A DNA stretch of 64,000 nucleotides from Chloroflexota bacterium (GTDB lineage Bacteria > Chloroflexota > UBA11872). Of the stretch, positions 44,698 through 52,915 are shown in pieces. The first letter of the stretch is position 1, and each line of letters opens with the position of its first letter. The translations under genes and the position numbers were made by a program. The stretch lies in the NCBI GenBank assembly GCA_022825895.1, contig JAJDVX010000041.1, forward strand, positions 19,324-83,323. Reading direction: 5' to 3'. Under the pieces are notes generated by a model, which was given only the letters and a program-made list of their open reading frames with translations, did not search any database and was not told where the DNA came from.

Positions 44698-45042
44698 ATG
44701 GCATCGCCAAGAGATCGAACAAACGACACGCCGACCCCAGCCGATGAGTCGTCAAGTAAGACGCCGGTCATTGAGATTGAGGGCGAGGTTGTCGACTCGT
44801 TGCCAAACACGATGTTTCTGGTCAAACCTATCGGGCCGAACGGACAACCGCTGCGCATTCAGACCGGGGACGACGCCGAAGAAGAGCCCAAGGCTATCCT
44901 TGCTCACTTGGCCGGCAAGATGAGGCTGCGCTTCATTCGGGTCGGCGTGGGCGACCGCGTGCGGATGCAACTCTCGCCCTACGATCTTTCGCGCGGACGA
45001 ATCACGTGGCGGCTCCGCGCCGACCAGCGAGTGGAGCGTTAG
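44698..45042 (+). CDS. infA: Translation initiation factor IF-1 with tail and insertion
   Basis: 114 residues from ATG 44698 (TTG 44695 adjacent) against about 72 normally. The OB-fold core runs [16 protein letters not shown], then [12 protein letters not shown] and [13 protein letters not shown]. There are two additions: a polar N-terminal tail of about 23 residues and about 15 extra residues near 50-64 ([14 protein letters not shown]) in the loop before the third strand. The frame is intact on both sides, so this is not a sequencing frameshift. IF-1 occupies the A site during initiation; effects of the insertion are unknown. Confidence 0.93.
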   Translation: MASPRDRTNDTPTPADESSSKTPVIEIEGEVVDSLPNTMFLVKPIGPNGQPLRIQTGDDAEEEPKAILAHLAGKMRLRFIRVGVGDRVRMQLSPYDLSRGRITWRLRADQRVER

Positions 45043-45047
45043 GGATC

Positions 45048-45161
45048 GTGCGAGTCTCGGCATCCGTCAAACCACGATGCGACCGCTGTCGCGTGATTCG
45101 GCGACGTGGACGCGTGATGGTCATTTGCTCCAACCCGAAACACAAGCAGCGGCAAGGCTGA
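45048..45161 (+). CDS. rpmJ: 50S ribosomal protein L36 (GTG start)
   Basis: 37 codons from GTG 45048, with AGGGA (45041-45045) upstream. The sequence [20 protein letters not shown], then [15 protein letters not shown], is L36 of the zinc type (C11, C14, C27, H32). Correct position between infA and rpsM. Too short for routine open-frame tracks. Confidence 0.95.
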   Translation: MRVSASVKPRCDRCRVIRRRGRVMVICSNPKHKQRQG

Positions 45162-45174
45162 GGACGGGGGATTC

Positions 45175-45555
45175 ATGGCTCGAATTGCCGGCGTAGACAT
45201 TCCGCGACATAAGCCCGTCGCAATTGCGCTGACCCACATCTACGGGATCGGGCGCACAACCAGCGCCGAGATCGTGCGCCAGGCCGAGATCAATCCACAG
45301 ACGCGCGTCAATGACTTGACCGAGGCCGAGTTGGGTCGAATCCGGGCACTGATCGGTCGTGAGCGCGTTGAAGGCGATCTTCGACGCGTGGTGCAGACCA
45401 GCATTGCTCGCTTGCGCGAGATAGGTTCCTACCGGGGTCTACGGCATCGGATCGGCCTTCCGACGCGCGGACAGCGGACGCGAACAAACGCCCGTACCCG
45501 CAAGGGGCCGCGCCGGACCGTGGGCATTCGTAAGCGCGTGATCAAGCGAGGCTAG
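45175..45555 (+). CDS. rpsM: 30S ribosomal protein S13
   Basis: 126 residues from ATG 45175. It contacts P-site tRNA and the 50S bridge B1a. A-R-I-A-G-V-D-I-P at the start, Y-G-I-G-R-T and R-G-x-R-H-R-I-G-L-P-x-R-G-Q-R-T-x-T-N-A-R-T mark the family. Normal length. Confidence 0.97.
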   Translation: MARIAGVDIPRHKPVAIALTHIYGIGRTTSAEIVRQAEINPQTRVNDLTEAELGRIRALIGRERVEGDLRRVVQTSIARLREIGSYRGLRHRIGLPTRGQRTRTNARTRKGPRRTVGIRKRVIKRG

Positions 45556-45559
45556 ATTG

Positions 45560-45949
45560 ATGGCGGAACGTTCAAGTCGATCGCGACGACGAAATCGCGC
45601 GCCCGTACCGCGAGGGGCCGCGCACATTCACGCCTCGTTCAACAACACCATCATCACGATTACCGACCCGATGGGCGACACCGTAGCTTCCGCGAGCGGG
45701 GGCACGATCGGCGCGCGCGGATCACGCAAGAGCACGCCGTTCGCGGCGCAGCAGGCGGCCGAGCAGGCCGCCCAGCGCGCCATGGATGCCGGAATGCGCG
45801 ATATCAACGTATTCGTCAAGGGTCCCGGATCTGGCCGCGATGCCGCCGTACGCGCGCTGCAAGCGGTGGGACTCAACGTGTCAAGCATCTCAGACGTCAC
45901 CCCGATTCCTCACAACGGCCCGCGGCCGCCGAAGCGTCGGCGCGTGTAG
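45560..45949 (+). CDS. rpsK: 30S ribosomal protein S11
   Basis: 129 residues from ATG 45560 (TTG 45557 precedes in frame). It forms the platform near the E site. [15 protein letters not shown] and the C-terminal [18 protein letters not shown] are present; the usual N-G-C-R is N-G-P-R here. The following 30 nt hold only the rpsD ribosome binding site. Confidence 0.97.
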   Translation: MAERSSRSRRRNRAPVPRGAAHIHASFNNTIITITDPMGDTVASASGGTIGARGSRKSTPFAAQQAAEQAAQRAMDAGMRDINVFVKGPGSGRDAAVRALQAVGLNVSSISDVTPIPHNGPRPPKRRRV

Positions 45950-45979
45950 GCCCGAATAAAACCAGGGAGTCAATCTCGG

Positions 45980-46612
45980 ATGGCCCGATACACCGGACCC
46001 GTGTGCCGCCTCTGCCGGAGGGAAGGGGAGAAGCTCTTCCTCAAGGGCGACCGCTGTCACACGCCGAAATGCGCCATTGAGCGGCGCGGAGATCGCGGCG
46101 GGCCGGGCGCCCGCGGCTTCAGCCGGCGACGACCGACGGAGTACGCCATTCAACTCCGGGAGAAGCAGAAGGCTCGACGAATCTACGGCGTTCTTGAGCG
46201 CCAGTTTCGTCGGCACTATCGCATGGCGGGCAAGCAGAGTGGTCCTCGCGGCGAGCGATTGCTGCAAATCCTGGAGCTTCGTGCGGACAGTGTTGTCTAC
46301 CGGATGGGCTTCGGACTCAGCCGTGCCCATGCGCGTCAACTGATCCAGCATGGCCACATTGAACTGAATAACCGCAAACACGATATTCCGTCAGCCGTTC
46401 TGCGTGTCGGCGACCGGGTGCGGCTACGCCAAAAGAGCCGGAACATAGATTCCGTCAAAAACGCAATGGACCGCGCGGAGGCCTTGGGCCGACCGGCGTG
46501 GCTTTCGGTGGATCTCGAGGCATTCGAGGGCACCATCAACGCGATCCCCGATCGCAATCAGATCGATGCGACACTCAACGAGCAACTGATCGTGGAGTTC
46601 TACTCGCGCTAA
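45980..46612 (+). CDS. rpsD: 30S ribosomal protein S4, zinc type
   Basis: 210 residues from ATG 45980. A primary 16S binder and, in E. coli, the repressor of the alpha operon. M-A-R-Y-T-G-P-V-C-R-L-C-R-R-E-G starts it; C9, C12 and C-H-T-P-K-C nearby form the zinc site. The S4 RNA-binding domain has S-R-A-H-A-R-Q-L-I-Q-H-G-H-I. The 48 nt to rpoA contain a perfect hairpin (see next feature). Confidence 0.97.
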   Translation: MARYTGPVCRLCRREGEKLFLKGDRCHTPKCAIERRGDRGGPGARGFSRRRPTEYAIQLREKQKARRIYGVLERQFRRHYRMAGKQSGPRGERLLQILELRADSVVYRMGFGLSRAHARQLIQHGHIELNNRKHDIPSAVLRVGDRVRLRQKSRNIDSVKNAMDRAEALGRPAWLSVDLEAFEGTINAIPDRNQIDATLNEQLIVEFYSR

Positions 46613-46625
46613 ATCGTGCGCGGGA

Positions 46626-46641
46626 GTCCGACGTATCGGAC
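46626..46641 (+). promoter_or_regulatory. Hairpin in the rpsD-rpoA gap
   Basis: A perfect 16-nt inverted repeat GTCCGACGTATCGGAC (6-bp stem, CGTA loop) ends 20 nt before the rpoA GTG, immediately upstream of its AAGGTAAGGA ribosome binding region. It could tune rpoA translation or bind a regulatory protein. Inference from position only. Confidence 0.35.
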
Positions 46642-46660
46642 AGGAAGGTAAGGACCAGCG

Positions 46661-47638
46661 GTGTTTCTTGGACCTGTTGAATCAACTCAGGCCGAAGCCG
46701 ACATCCAGCCGGCCGTGCAGGCGGTGGAGGTTGGCGACAACTACGCACACTTTCACATCGAGCCCCTTCGGCGCGGTTTCGCGCACACGCTGGGCAATCC
46801 CCTGCGTCGCGTATTGCTCTCCGCGCTCCCCGGCGCGGCATTCGCCACGGCACGCATCGATAGCGCGCTGCACGAGTTCAGCACGCTGGACTTCATGCGC
46901 GAAGATCTCGTCGAGTTCCTGCTCAATGTGAAGGGCGTTCGGATTCGATCACTGGACGCCGAGTCGGCCGTGGTCTATCTGGAAGCCGAGGGTCCGTCTG
47001 AGGTCACCGCGGCGGACCTGGAATTGCCGAGCGGCATCGAAATCGTGAATCCCGAACATCACCTGGCCTCCCTTACGGACGCAGGATTCCTGCGCGCGGA
47101 GTTTTCGGTTGAATCTGGCGCGGGCTACATCGGAAGCGAGACGCGCGGCGACCTGCCTATCGGCGTTATTCCAATGGATATGGTGTTCAGCCCGGTAACC
47201 AAGGTTGAGTACCACGTGGAATCGGCACGCGTCGGTCGCGAGTCCGAGTACGACCGGCTCGTGCTGAAGATCTGGACGGATGGCGTTATGAGCCCCGCGG
47301 ATGCCCTGCGAGGCGCCGCGCAGCAACTCATCGAGTCGTTTCAGCTGATCGCCGGAGTTGACGAAACGGTGGACAGCGTGACATCGGCCTTCATGCCGCC
47401 TGTTCCGGAGGCCGAAGGCGACCCGCTTGAAGATCTCAAGCTCTCGAATCGAGCGTTGAACAGTCTCAAGCGCCATGAGCTCGAAACGGTGCAGGAGCTC
47501 ATTCGACTGTCCGAGAACGACCTCTATGAGCTCCGGGGCATGGGTGAACGTCTTGTAACGGAAATCCGCGAGGCGCTGGAATTGCGCGGTCTCGCGCTGG
47601 CCGACAATTCGTCGGAACCGGACCAAACCCAGGAGTAA
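46661..47638 (+). CDS. rpoA: RNA polymerase subunit alpha
   Basis: 325 residues from GTG 46661, downstream of a strong purine-rich site. It scaffolds polymerase assembly and contacts promoter UP elements. The dimerisation domain has A-H-T-L-G-N-P-L-R-R-V-L-L-S-A-L-P-G; the C-terminal domain has N-S-L-K-R-H-E-L-E-T-V and L-R-G-M-G-E-R. An acidic linker joins the two. Normal length. Confidence 0.97.
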   Translation: MFLGPVESTQAEADIQPAVQAVEVGDNYAHFHIEPLRRGFAHTLGNPLRRVLLSALPGAAFATARIDSALHEFSTLDFMREDLVEFLLNVKGVRIRSLDAESAVVYLEAEGPSEVTAADLELPSGIEIVNPEHHLASLTDAGFLRAEFSVESGAGYIGSETRGDLPIGVIPMDMVFSPVTKVEYHVESARVGRESEYDRLVLKIWTDGVMSPADALRGAAQQLIESFQLIAGVDETVDSVTSAFMPPVPEAEGDPLEDLKLSNRALNSLKRHELETVQELIRLSENDLYELRGMGERLVTEIREALELRGLALADNSSEPDQTQE

Positions 47639-47643
47639 TTCAG

Positions 47644-47994
47644 GTGAGGCATCGTCGACGAGGACGCCACCTGGGGCGCAACCCCGCGCAGCGGCGCGCG
47701 TTGAAGCGCGGCCTGGTGCGGTCACTGATTCTGCACAGCCAGATTGAGACCACCCTGGCGCGTGCCAAGGAGATTCGACGCGACGTCGACCGTCTGATCA
47801 CCCTTGCCAAGCGCGGCGATCTCCACGCGCGTCGTCAGGCCATTGCCCGGATTCCAGATCCCGAGACGATTGAGCGGCTCTTCGAGGATATCGCCGATCA
47901 GTACGCGGACCGTCCGGGCGGTTATACGCGGATTCGCCGTGTGGGGGTTCGCCTCGGTGATGGTTCCCCGTTGGTTCGCATGGAGCTGGTGTGA
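47644..47994 (+). CDS. rplQ: 50S ribosomal protein L17
   Basis: 116 residues from GTG 47644. R-H-R-R-R-G-R-H-L-G-R-N-P-A-Q-R-R-A and L-I-T-L-A-K-R-G-D-L-H-A-R-R are characteristic, as is the final G-G-Y-T-R-I block. It lies near the tunnel exit. The final GTGTGA makes the truA GTG overlap its stop. Confidence 0.97.
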   Translation: MRHRRRGRHLGRNPAQRRALKRGLVRSLILHSQIETTLARAKEIRRDVDRLITLAKRGDLHARRQAIARIPDPETIERLFEDIADQYADRPGGYTRIRRVGVRLGDGSPLVRMELV

Positions 47995-48782
47995 CACACG
48001 TACGCACCGTTCGCGCGACCGTCGAATACGACGGCGCGGAATTCAGAGGCTTCCAGCGGCAGCGGGGTGTTCGTACGGTTCAGGGCGTCCTGGAGTCGGC
48101 CATTCAGGCGGCCACCGGCGAGGCCGCGGCCGTGGCCGGCGCAGGGCGGACCGACAGCGGCGTTCACGCGATAGGTCAGGTGATTGCTTTTCGAGCTGTC
48201 ACGCGGCTTGACGACGCGACACTGCTGCGGGCGCTCAATGCGCATTTGCCCGCGGATGTCGTGATTGACGAGCTCACGACCACGGATCCCGCGTTCGATC
48301 CGCGACGGGACGCCATGTCGCGCGTCTACGAGTACCGGATTGAACAGCGCCCGGTGCGCCCGGTCATTGACAGGCATCGTGCGTGGCACGTTGGACAGCC
48401 GCTCGACCTGATCCGGATGCGAAGTGCGGCGTCTCAGCTCATTGGCTCGCATGACTTTGACGCATTCACGGCCGGACGCCAGGCGAGTACGAGGCGCGAG
48501 ATCTACGCGCTTGAAGTTTGGCGAGAGGGCGCCACCATCTTCATTCGCATCGCCGCGAACGCGTTTCTCTTCCGGATGGTGCGACGAATCGTCGCCACGC
48601 TCGTTCGAGTCGGCCGGGATGAGATCGATGCGGCCTCCGTGGCCGCACTCCTGCGGCCGGCTCCTCGCTCGCATGTTCGCGGCACGGCCCCGGCGCACGG
48701 ACTGACTTTGCTACGGGTGGAGTATCCGGCGCGTTCGTCTCGATACAATCAGCAACGCATGCAACAGGCGGTGAGGCCGTGA
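47991..48782 (+). CDS. truA: tRNA pseudouridine synthase A
   Basis: 263 residues from GTG 47991. It makes pseudouridine at positions 38-40 of the tRNA anticodon arm. The catalytic aspartate is in [13 protein letters not shown] near residue 52; V-E-Y-D-G-x-x-F-x-G-F-Q-R-Q starts the fold, with later [10 protein letters not shown]. It overlaps rplM by GTGA. Standard location between rplQ and rplM. Confidence 0.95.
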   Translation: MTHVRTVRATVEYDGAEFRGFQRQRGVRTVQGVLESAIQAATGEAAAVAGAGRTDSGVHAIGQVIAFRAVTRLDDATLLRALNAHLPADVVIDELTTTDPAFDPRRDAMSRVYEYRIEQRPVRPVIDRHRAWHVGQPLDLIRMRSAASQLIGSHDFDAFTAGRQASTRREIYALEVWREGATIFIRIAANAFLFRMVRRIVATLVRVGRDEIDAASVAALLRPAPRSHVRGTAPAHGLTLLRVEYPARSSRYNQQRMQQAVRP

Positions 48783-49195
48783 GCGCACAGAGCGGACGGC
48801 GGTGGGTAGTGGTCGACGCCTCCGGGCAGACGCTTGGACGCTTGGCCACGCGCATCGCTCACATGCTGCGTGGGAAAGACCAGCCGACGTTTACGCCAAA
48901 CGTGGACGATGGTGCTGGCGTCATTGTGATCAACGCGGCACGCATTCGCGTGACGGGGCGCAAGCTGGAGCAGAAATTCTACGCACGTCACAGTGGCTAC
49001 CCAGGCGGCATCCGAATGACGCGGCTTGACGAAATGCTCGACCGCCGTCCCGACCGGGTCATTCGGCTCGCGGTCAAGGGCATGTTGCCCAAGAATTCGC
49101 TCGGTCGTCGCGCTCTGAAGCGCTTACGCGTGTACGAAGGCCCTGAACACCGTCACGAGGCGCAGCGGCCCCAGACTCTTGAGGTAGGCGCATGA
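48779..49195 (+). CDS. rplM: 50S ribosomal protein L13
   Basis: 138 residues from GTG 48779. An early assembly protein. [16 protein letters not shown] and [11 protein letters not shown] are typical; the usual H-S-G-Y-P-G-G motif is present. ATGA overlap with rpsI. Confidence 0.97.
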   Translation: MSAQSGRRWVVVDASGQTLGRLATRIAHMLRGKDQPTFTPNVDDGAGVIVINAARIRVTGRKLEQKFYARHSGYPGGIRMTRLDEMLDRRPDRVIRLAVKGMLPKNSLGRRALKRLRVYEGPEHRHEAQRPQTLEVGA

Positions 49196-49587
49196 CGCTC
49201 GAAGGCCACTACTACTACGGTCTTGGTCGACGAAAAGCCGCCGTCGCGCAGGTCCGCGTGTACGCCGGTCACGGGCCGTTTGTCGTCAATGGTCGTCCGA
49301 TTGAGGAATTCCTGTCGGTGCCCGATCACCGTTTCCATGCCCTTGAGCCGTTGCGAATGCTTGATGAGATGTCCGTGGGAATCTCGGCTCGGGTGAATGG
49401 CGGCGGTACGCGCGGACAGGCTGGAGCTATTCGCCTAGGTTTGGCGCGTGCCCTGGTGGCCATGGACGCCGAAAACCGTCCAAAGCTCAAGCAGGCCGGC
49501 ATGTTGACTCGGGACCCGCGGGCCAAGGAGCGAAAGAAGCCTGGCCTGGTTCGGGCGCGCAAGGCCAAGCAATTCACCAAGCGCTAG
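49192..49587 (+). CDS. rpsI: 30S ribosomal protein S9
   Basis: 131 residues from ATG 49192. [14 protein letters not shown] opens the fold and the C-terminal tail [11 protein letters not shown] reaches P-site tRNA. It is the last gene of the 29-kb run begun at rpoB. Its TAG shares CTAG (49584-49587) with the stop of the convergent scpB. Confidence 0.97.
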   Translation: MTLEGHYYYGLGRRKAAVAQVRVYAGHGPFVVNGRPIEEFLSVPDHRFHALEPLRMLDEMSVGISARVNGGGTRGQAGAIRLGLARALVAMDAENRPKLKQAGMLTRDPRAKERKKPGLVRARKAKQFTKR

Positions 49588-50195
49588 TCGTTCGGCGGCC
49601 CCACTTCCGAGTCGTCGGGGGCAAATCCCAGGTCAAGTTCAGGAAGTTCGTCGAGCGATGTCAGGCCAAAGTAGGCCAGAAACGTGTCGGTGGTTGTGAA
49701 GACGGCGGGCCGGCCCGGGGCGTCCAAGCGTTCCGCTTCCCGAATGAGGTTGCGTGCGAGCAGTGTGGCTAGCGCGCTGTCAGAGTCCACGCCACGAACG
49801 CGCTCGATTTCGGCACGCGTTGCCCGTCCCCGATAGGCCACGATTCCCAGCGTTTCCAGGGCCGCGCGTGACGGTTGCCGGCGTTGGTCCAGACCCAGAA
49901 GGCGGCGGCAGTGTTCCGCAAGGTCGGGAGCGGTGACGAGCCGAAAGGCGTTGCGATGTTCCAGCAGAATGACGCCGCGGGTTCGATAGTGCTCCGTGAG
50001 CTTGCCCAGCGCCTCCCGAACTTCCGGTTCCGAAGCACCCGTGACGCTGGCAATTTCGGTCGCCGAGAGCGCACGATCGGCCACGAAGAGCAGAGCCTCA
50101 ATTGTGCGAGCCAGCCCGAAGTCGCCTTCCGGACATTCTGCGAGGGATCTCCGGTCCGGATTTGTGCCGGCCTCGCTAGCCGTCGCCATGCCCAT
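49584..50195 (-). CDS. scpB: Segregation and condensation protein B
   Basis: 203 residues from ATG 50195. A winged-helix partner in the Smc-ScpA-ScpB condensin, which compacts and separates daughter chromosomes. I-E-A-L-L-F-V-A-D-R-A-L-S and S-R-A-A-L-E-T-L-G-I-V-A-Y-R are conserved blocks; T-T-D-T-F-L-A-Y-F-G-L near the end is also typical. The start overlaps the scpA end by 20 nt. No smc is in the window. Confidence 0.95.
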   Translation of the reverse strand: MGMATASEAGTNPDRRSLAECPEGDFGLARTIEALLFVADRALSATEIASVTGASEPEVREALGKLTEHYRTRGVILLEHRNAFRLVTAPDLAEHCRRLLGLDQRRQPSRAALETLGIVAYRGRATRAEIERVRGVDSDSALATLLARNLIREAERLDAPGRPAVFTTTDTFLAYFGLTSLDELPELDLGFAPDDSEVGPPND

Positions 50196-50931
50196 CGGTG
50201 GATTTCAGCATGATCGAGCCAAAGGGTCCGGACTGTTCCACGGTCGCCGCGCGTTGCCTGACCAGGTGAAGGACAGCCACGAAGGTTGCGATGAGTTCAG
50301 CGCGGTCGGCGCAGTCAACAGCAATCGCGTCGAAGGCCACGGTTCCGCAGGATTCGAGCAGGACTCTGAGTTCGCGAACCTTGTCGGCTACACGGAAGCG
50401 TCGCGTTGGCGCTTCAACGATCGACTCAACAGGTGTATCGACCTGGGTGAGTCGCTCCAGGGCCTTCAGGAGTCGAGCAAGATCGCCGGCGCCTGGTTCG
50501 GGCGTCGGATGGGGAAGGTCTGGCTGCGCAACCCGGATGAACGACGACTGACCGGCGCGCAATCGCTCGTCGAGGTCCAACGCGACGGTCTTGAACGCCG
50601 CGTAGACGCGTAGACGCTCCGCGAGATCTTCAGCCGTTTCTTCGTCGTCGTCGGACTCCTGCTGTGGCAGCAACGCTCGGGATTTGAGCAATGCCAGCCG
50701 CGAGGCGACGAGCAGGAATTCGGACGCAGCTTCGGCAAAGCGGTCATGCAGGTGGTGTGCGTACGTCACAAACTGGTCGGTTACGGCCAGCACCGATACG
50801 CCCGTGATGTCCAGCCCCTGTTGCTCGATCAATCGAACCAGAAGGTCGAGCGGTCCCTCGAAATCCCCGACGTCGATTTCGAATCCGGTTAGCGCGCTGG
50901 CCTGACCGGCGGGTCCCCAGGTGGTGCTCAC
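50176..50931 (-). CDS. scpA: Segregation and condensation protein A
   Basis: 251 residues from GTG 50931, overlapping the previous stop as GTGA. It is the kleisin of the Smc complex, bridging the Smc heads. F-E-G-P-L-D-L-L-V-R-L-I-E-Q-Q at the N-terminus and A-S-R-L-A-L-L-K-S-R-A-L-L-P follow the family order; a winged-helix segment closes the protein. The middle has an acidic D-D-D-E-E-T linker. Neighbours are scpB and the HD protein. Confidence 0.95.
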   Translation of the reverse strand: MSTTWGPAGQASALTGFEIDVGDFEGPLDLLVRLIEQQGLDITGVSVLAVTDQFVTYAHHLHDRFAEAASEFLLVASRLALLKSRALLPQQESDDDEETAEDLAERLRVYAAFKTVALDLDERLRAGQSSFIRVAQPDLPHPTPEPGAGDLARLLKALERLTQVDTPVESIVEAPTRRFRVADKVRELRVLLESCGTVAFDAIAVDCADRAELIATFVAVLHLVRQRAATVEQSGPFGSIMLKSTDGHGDG

Positions 50932-51416
50932 CGCTGCCCGTCCAGCTCCGCGAGCCGTCGGCCCCGGTCGTGCTCGCGGAATCCGTACGCGCGCAGCGTT
51001 TCGACCACGTCCGTACGCGAGCCGGCGAGCTCAGCCAGGCGTGCGCTCGCCTCCGTGTCGCCCACCAGGCGGGCGATGCGCCCCCGTCGTGAGGAGTCAG
51101 GGAAGCGTTGCCAGCGCAATAGCAGCCAGGGAGCCAGGGCTTTGGTCAGCGTCAGGCCTGTTCGATCAGCCAGCCCGGGCCGGCCCTTCCCGACGTCGTG
51201 AAGCAGCGCGGCGATCTGCAGCGTCTCGTCATCTGGTGAAACCTTTTGCGCCGCGTGATACACGGCGAGCGCATGGCGCTGATCGGCCGGGGTGAGCCGC
51301 ATAAACAGCGCCCGCTCGTCAGCGTTCAGCCTTCGAATGGCCTGGTCTCGTTCGGTCGTGGGCACACGCGGATCGAGGAGCGAAAGCGCCTGTCGCAGCC
51401 GGTAGTTAACCCCCAA
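50928..51416 (-). CDS. HD-domain protein
   Basis: 162 residues from TTG 51416, overlapping the M50 gene by 11 nt; a longer frame to 51500 lies inside that gene. The metal-binding pattern is H-A-L-A-V-Y-H then L-L-H-D-V-G-K-G, the HD signature of phosphohydrolases, followed by a helical region. The substrate may be a nucleotide or cyclic dinucleotide, but nothing in the sequence decides. Its coupling to scpA suggests a housekeeping task. No second domain is present. Confidence 0.75.
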   Translation of the reverse strand: MGVNYRLRQALSLLDPRVPTTERDQAIRRLNADERALFMRLTPADQRHALAVYHAAQKVSPDDETLQIAALLHDVGKGRPGLADRTGLTLTKALAPWLLLRWQRFPDSSRRGRIARLVGDTEASARLAELAGSRTDVVETLRAYGFREHDRGRRLAELDGQR

Positions 51417-52035
51417 GAAGCAGCCTCGTGGCCCAGAGGACCGGGCGGCTGATGATACCGGTGGCCCCGGGAACGATGGCGACGAGCAAGAAGAGCCCAA
51501 TCAGGAGGCCGGGCCCGTATCTGCGCAACCCGTCCAACCGTTGAGCCGCTTCGCGGGGAACCAGGCCGATCAACACGCTGAATCCATCGAGCGGAGGAAG
51601 CGGAATGAGATTGAATACCGCCAGGAATAGGTTCAGTTGAATGATCAGCACCACGGCGACGCTGATCAGGTCAGTTCCGGAGTTGGATGCGAGTTCCCGT
51701 GCGAATGGAGCGAGCACGAGCGCCAGCGCCAGGTTGGAGGCCGGTCCGGCCGCGGCTACCAGGGCCATGCCCCGATGCGAACCGAAGCGCAGGCGGTACG
51801 GATTGACCAATACCGGCCGCCCCCAGCCAAAGGAGGCGATCAGAATCATGACCGTGCCAAGGAAATCCAGGTGCCGAAGGGGATTCAACGTCACCCGGCC
51901 CTGAAGCCGGGGTAGATCGTCGCCGAGCCAGGTAGCCACCAGCGCGTGGCTGGCCTCATGCAGAGTTATCGCGATCACGAACGCGAGCGCGACGATGAGA
52001 AAGAGTTCAGGTTCTTGGGCAAGGCGAAAGAGCAT
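51406..52035 (-). CDS. Site-2-type membrane metallopeptidase, M50 family
   Basis: 209 residues from ATG 52035, with a CAGGGGAAC stretch upstream. The zinc site is H-E-A-S-H in the first membrane helices; the third ligand is in N-L-I-P-L-P-P-L-D-G near residue 145. About five to six membrane helices and no PDZ or CBS domain place it in the small rhomboid-fold-like M50 group (YwhC-like). Intramembrane cleavage of an unknown substrate is likely. First gene of the M50-HD-scpA-scpB run. Confidence 0.85.
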   Translation of the reverse strand: MLFRLAQEPELFLIVALAFVIAITLHEASHALVATWLGDDLPRLQGRVTLNPLRHLDFLGTVMILIASFGWGRPVLVNPYRLRFGSHRGMALVAAAGPASNLALALVLAPFARELASNSGTDLISVAVVLIIQLNLFLAVFNLIPLPPLDGFSVLIGLVPREAAQRLDGLRRYGPGLLIGLFLLVAIVPGATGIISRPVLWATRLLLGG

Positions 52036-52147
52036 CCCGTTCCCCTGAGCCCTCTAGTCGAGCCGCGCCGCGTGTGGTGCGGATGCAGTATCCACTGGCC
52101 ATACCGTCCAGTCGCAACACACACGGCGAGTCGTCTGCGGCGGTGCG

Positions 52148-52915
52148 CTAGTCATCGGCGTGCTGAACGAATACCTTGTCGCCGATGCGACACGCCAATC
52201 TCTCGGCGGCCGATCCGCCGGGCACGGCGATCTCCAGCAGATTCCAACTGCCAATCAGCGCCACCGGCGTATCGCCGGCGCCATAGGTCGCAGCCAGGCC
52301 GTCGATACGGGTGGCGCCGACGCGCGTTTCCAGCATGGAACCAGTCTGCACGAATGCGGCCGGAATGTTTGTGATCAGGTTGCCGAACACGTCGATATGA
52401 ATGACCTCGCCCCGGACAATGCGCGTGTCAGTGCACGCGGATGGTCGGTCCACGCGAACGGGATCCTGGACGGGAGAGCCAAGCCACTCGGGGCGCTCGA
52501 AGTTCGCCAGGCGCACAGCGACGGGCGCAAAGATGTCGCGTGCGTGAAAGGTAGGCATCACCTTGCGTCGCCAGGTCTCCGGACGGTTCAGGGTCCAGCA
52601 TTGAACGTCGCGGTCAGGCGGCGTCAACAAGCCGTTGTCGGGTCCGACCAGCCAGCGGCCATCGCGTCGAACGATCAGGCCGTGCCGGTCGGTGCCGACC
52701 CCGGGATCCACCACCGCGAGGACAACGGCTCCGCACGGCAAAAACTCAAGCGAGGCGTCCACGATATGCGCGCCGAGTTGAATGTGATGCGGAGGAACGC
52801 CATGGGTCAGGGTGACGACCCGCGCATCCGTGCCGCCGGCGATCACCGCAGCCACCTGCCCGGCATAGGGATCGTCCGTGCCAAAGTCGGTCAGCAGTGC
52901 TACCAGGCGATTCAT
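52148..52915 (-). CDS. S-adenosyl-L-methionine hydrolase (adenosine-forming), DUF62 family
   Basis: 255 residues from ATG 52915. Family enzymes use a D-R-H-activated water to split SAM to adenosine and methionine; fluorinases and chlorinases belong to the same fold. T-D-F-G-T-D-D-P-Y at the N-terminus, V-V-D-P-G-V-G-T-D-R-H, G-P-D-N-G-L-L and the C-terminal G-S-W-N-L-L-E-I-A-V are visible. The halide-pocket loop of fluorinase is absent in my reading, so the hydrolase role is likelier. It overlaps the P1 peptidase gene by ATGA. Confidence 0.85.
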   Translation of the reverse strand: MNRLVALLTDFGTDDPYAGQVAAVIAGGTDARVVTLTHGVPPHHIQLGAHIVDASLEFLPCGAVVLAVVDPGVGTDRHGLIVRRDGRWLVGPDNGLLTPPDRDVQCWTLNRPETWRRKVMPTFHARDIFAPVAVRLANFERPEWLGSPVQDPVRVDRPSACTDTRIVRGEVIHIDVFGNLITNIPAAFVQTGSMLETRVGATRIDGLAATYGAGDTPVALIGSWNLLEIAVPGGSAAERLACRIGDKVFVQHADD

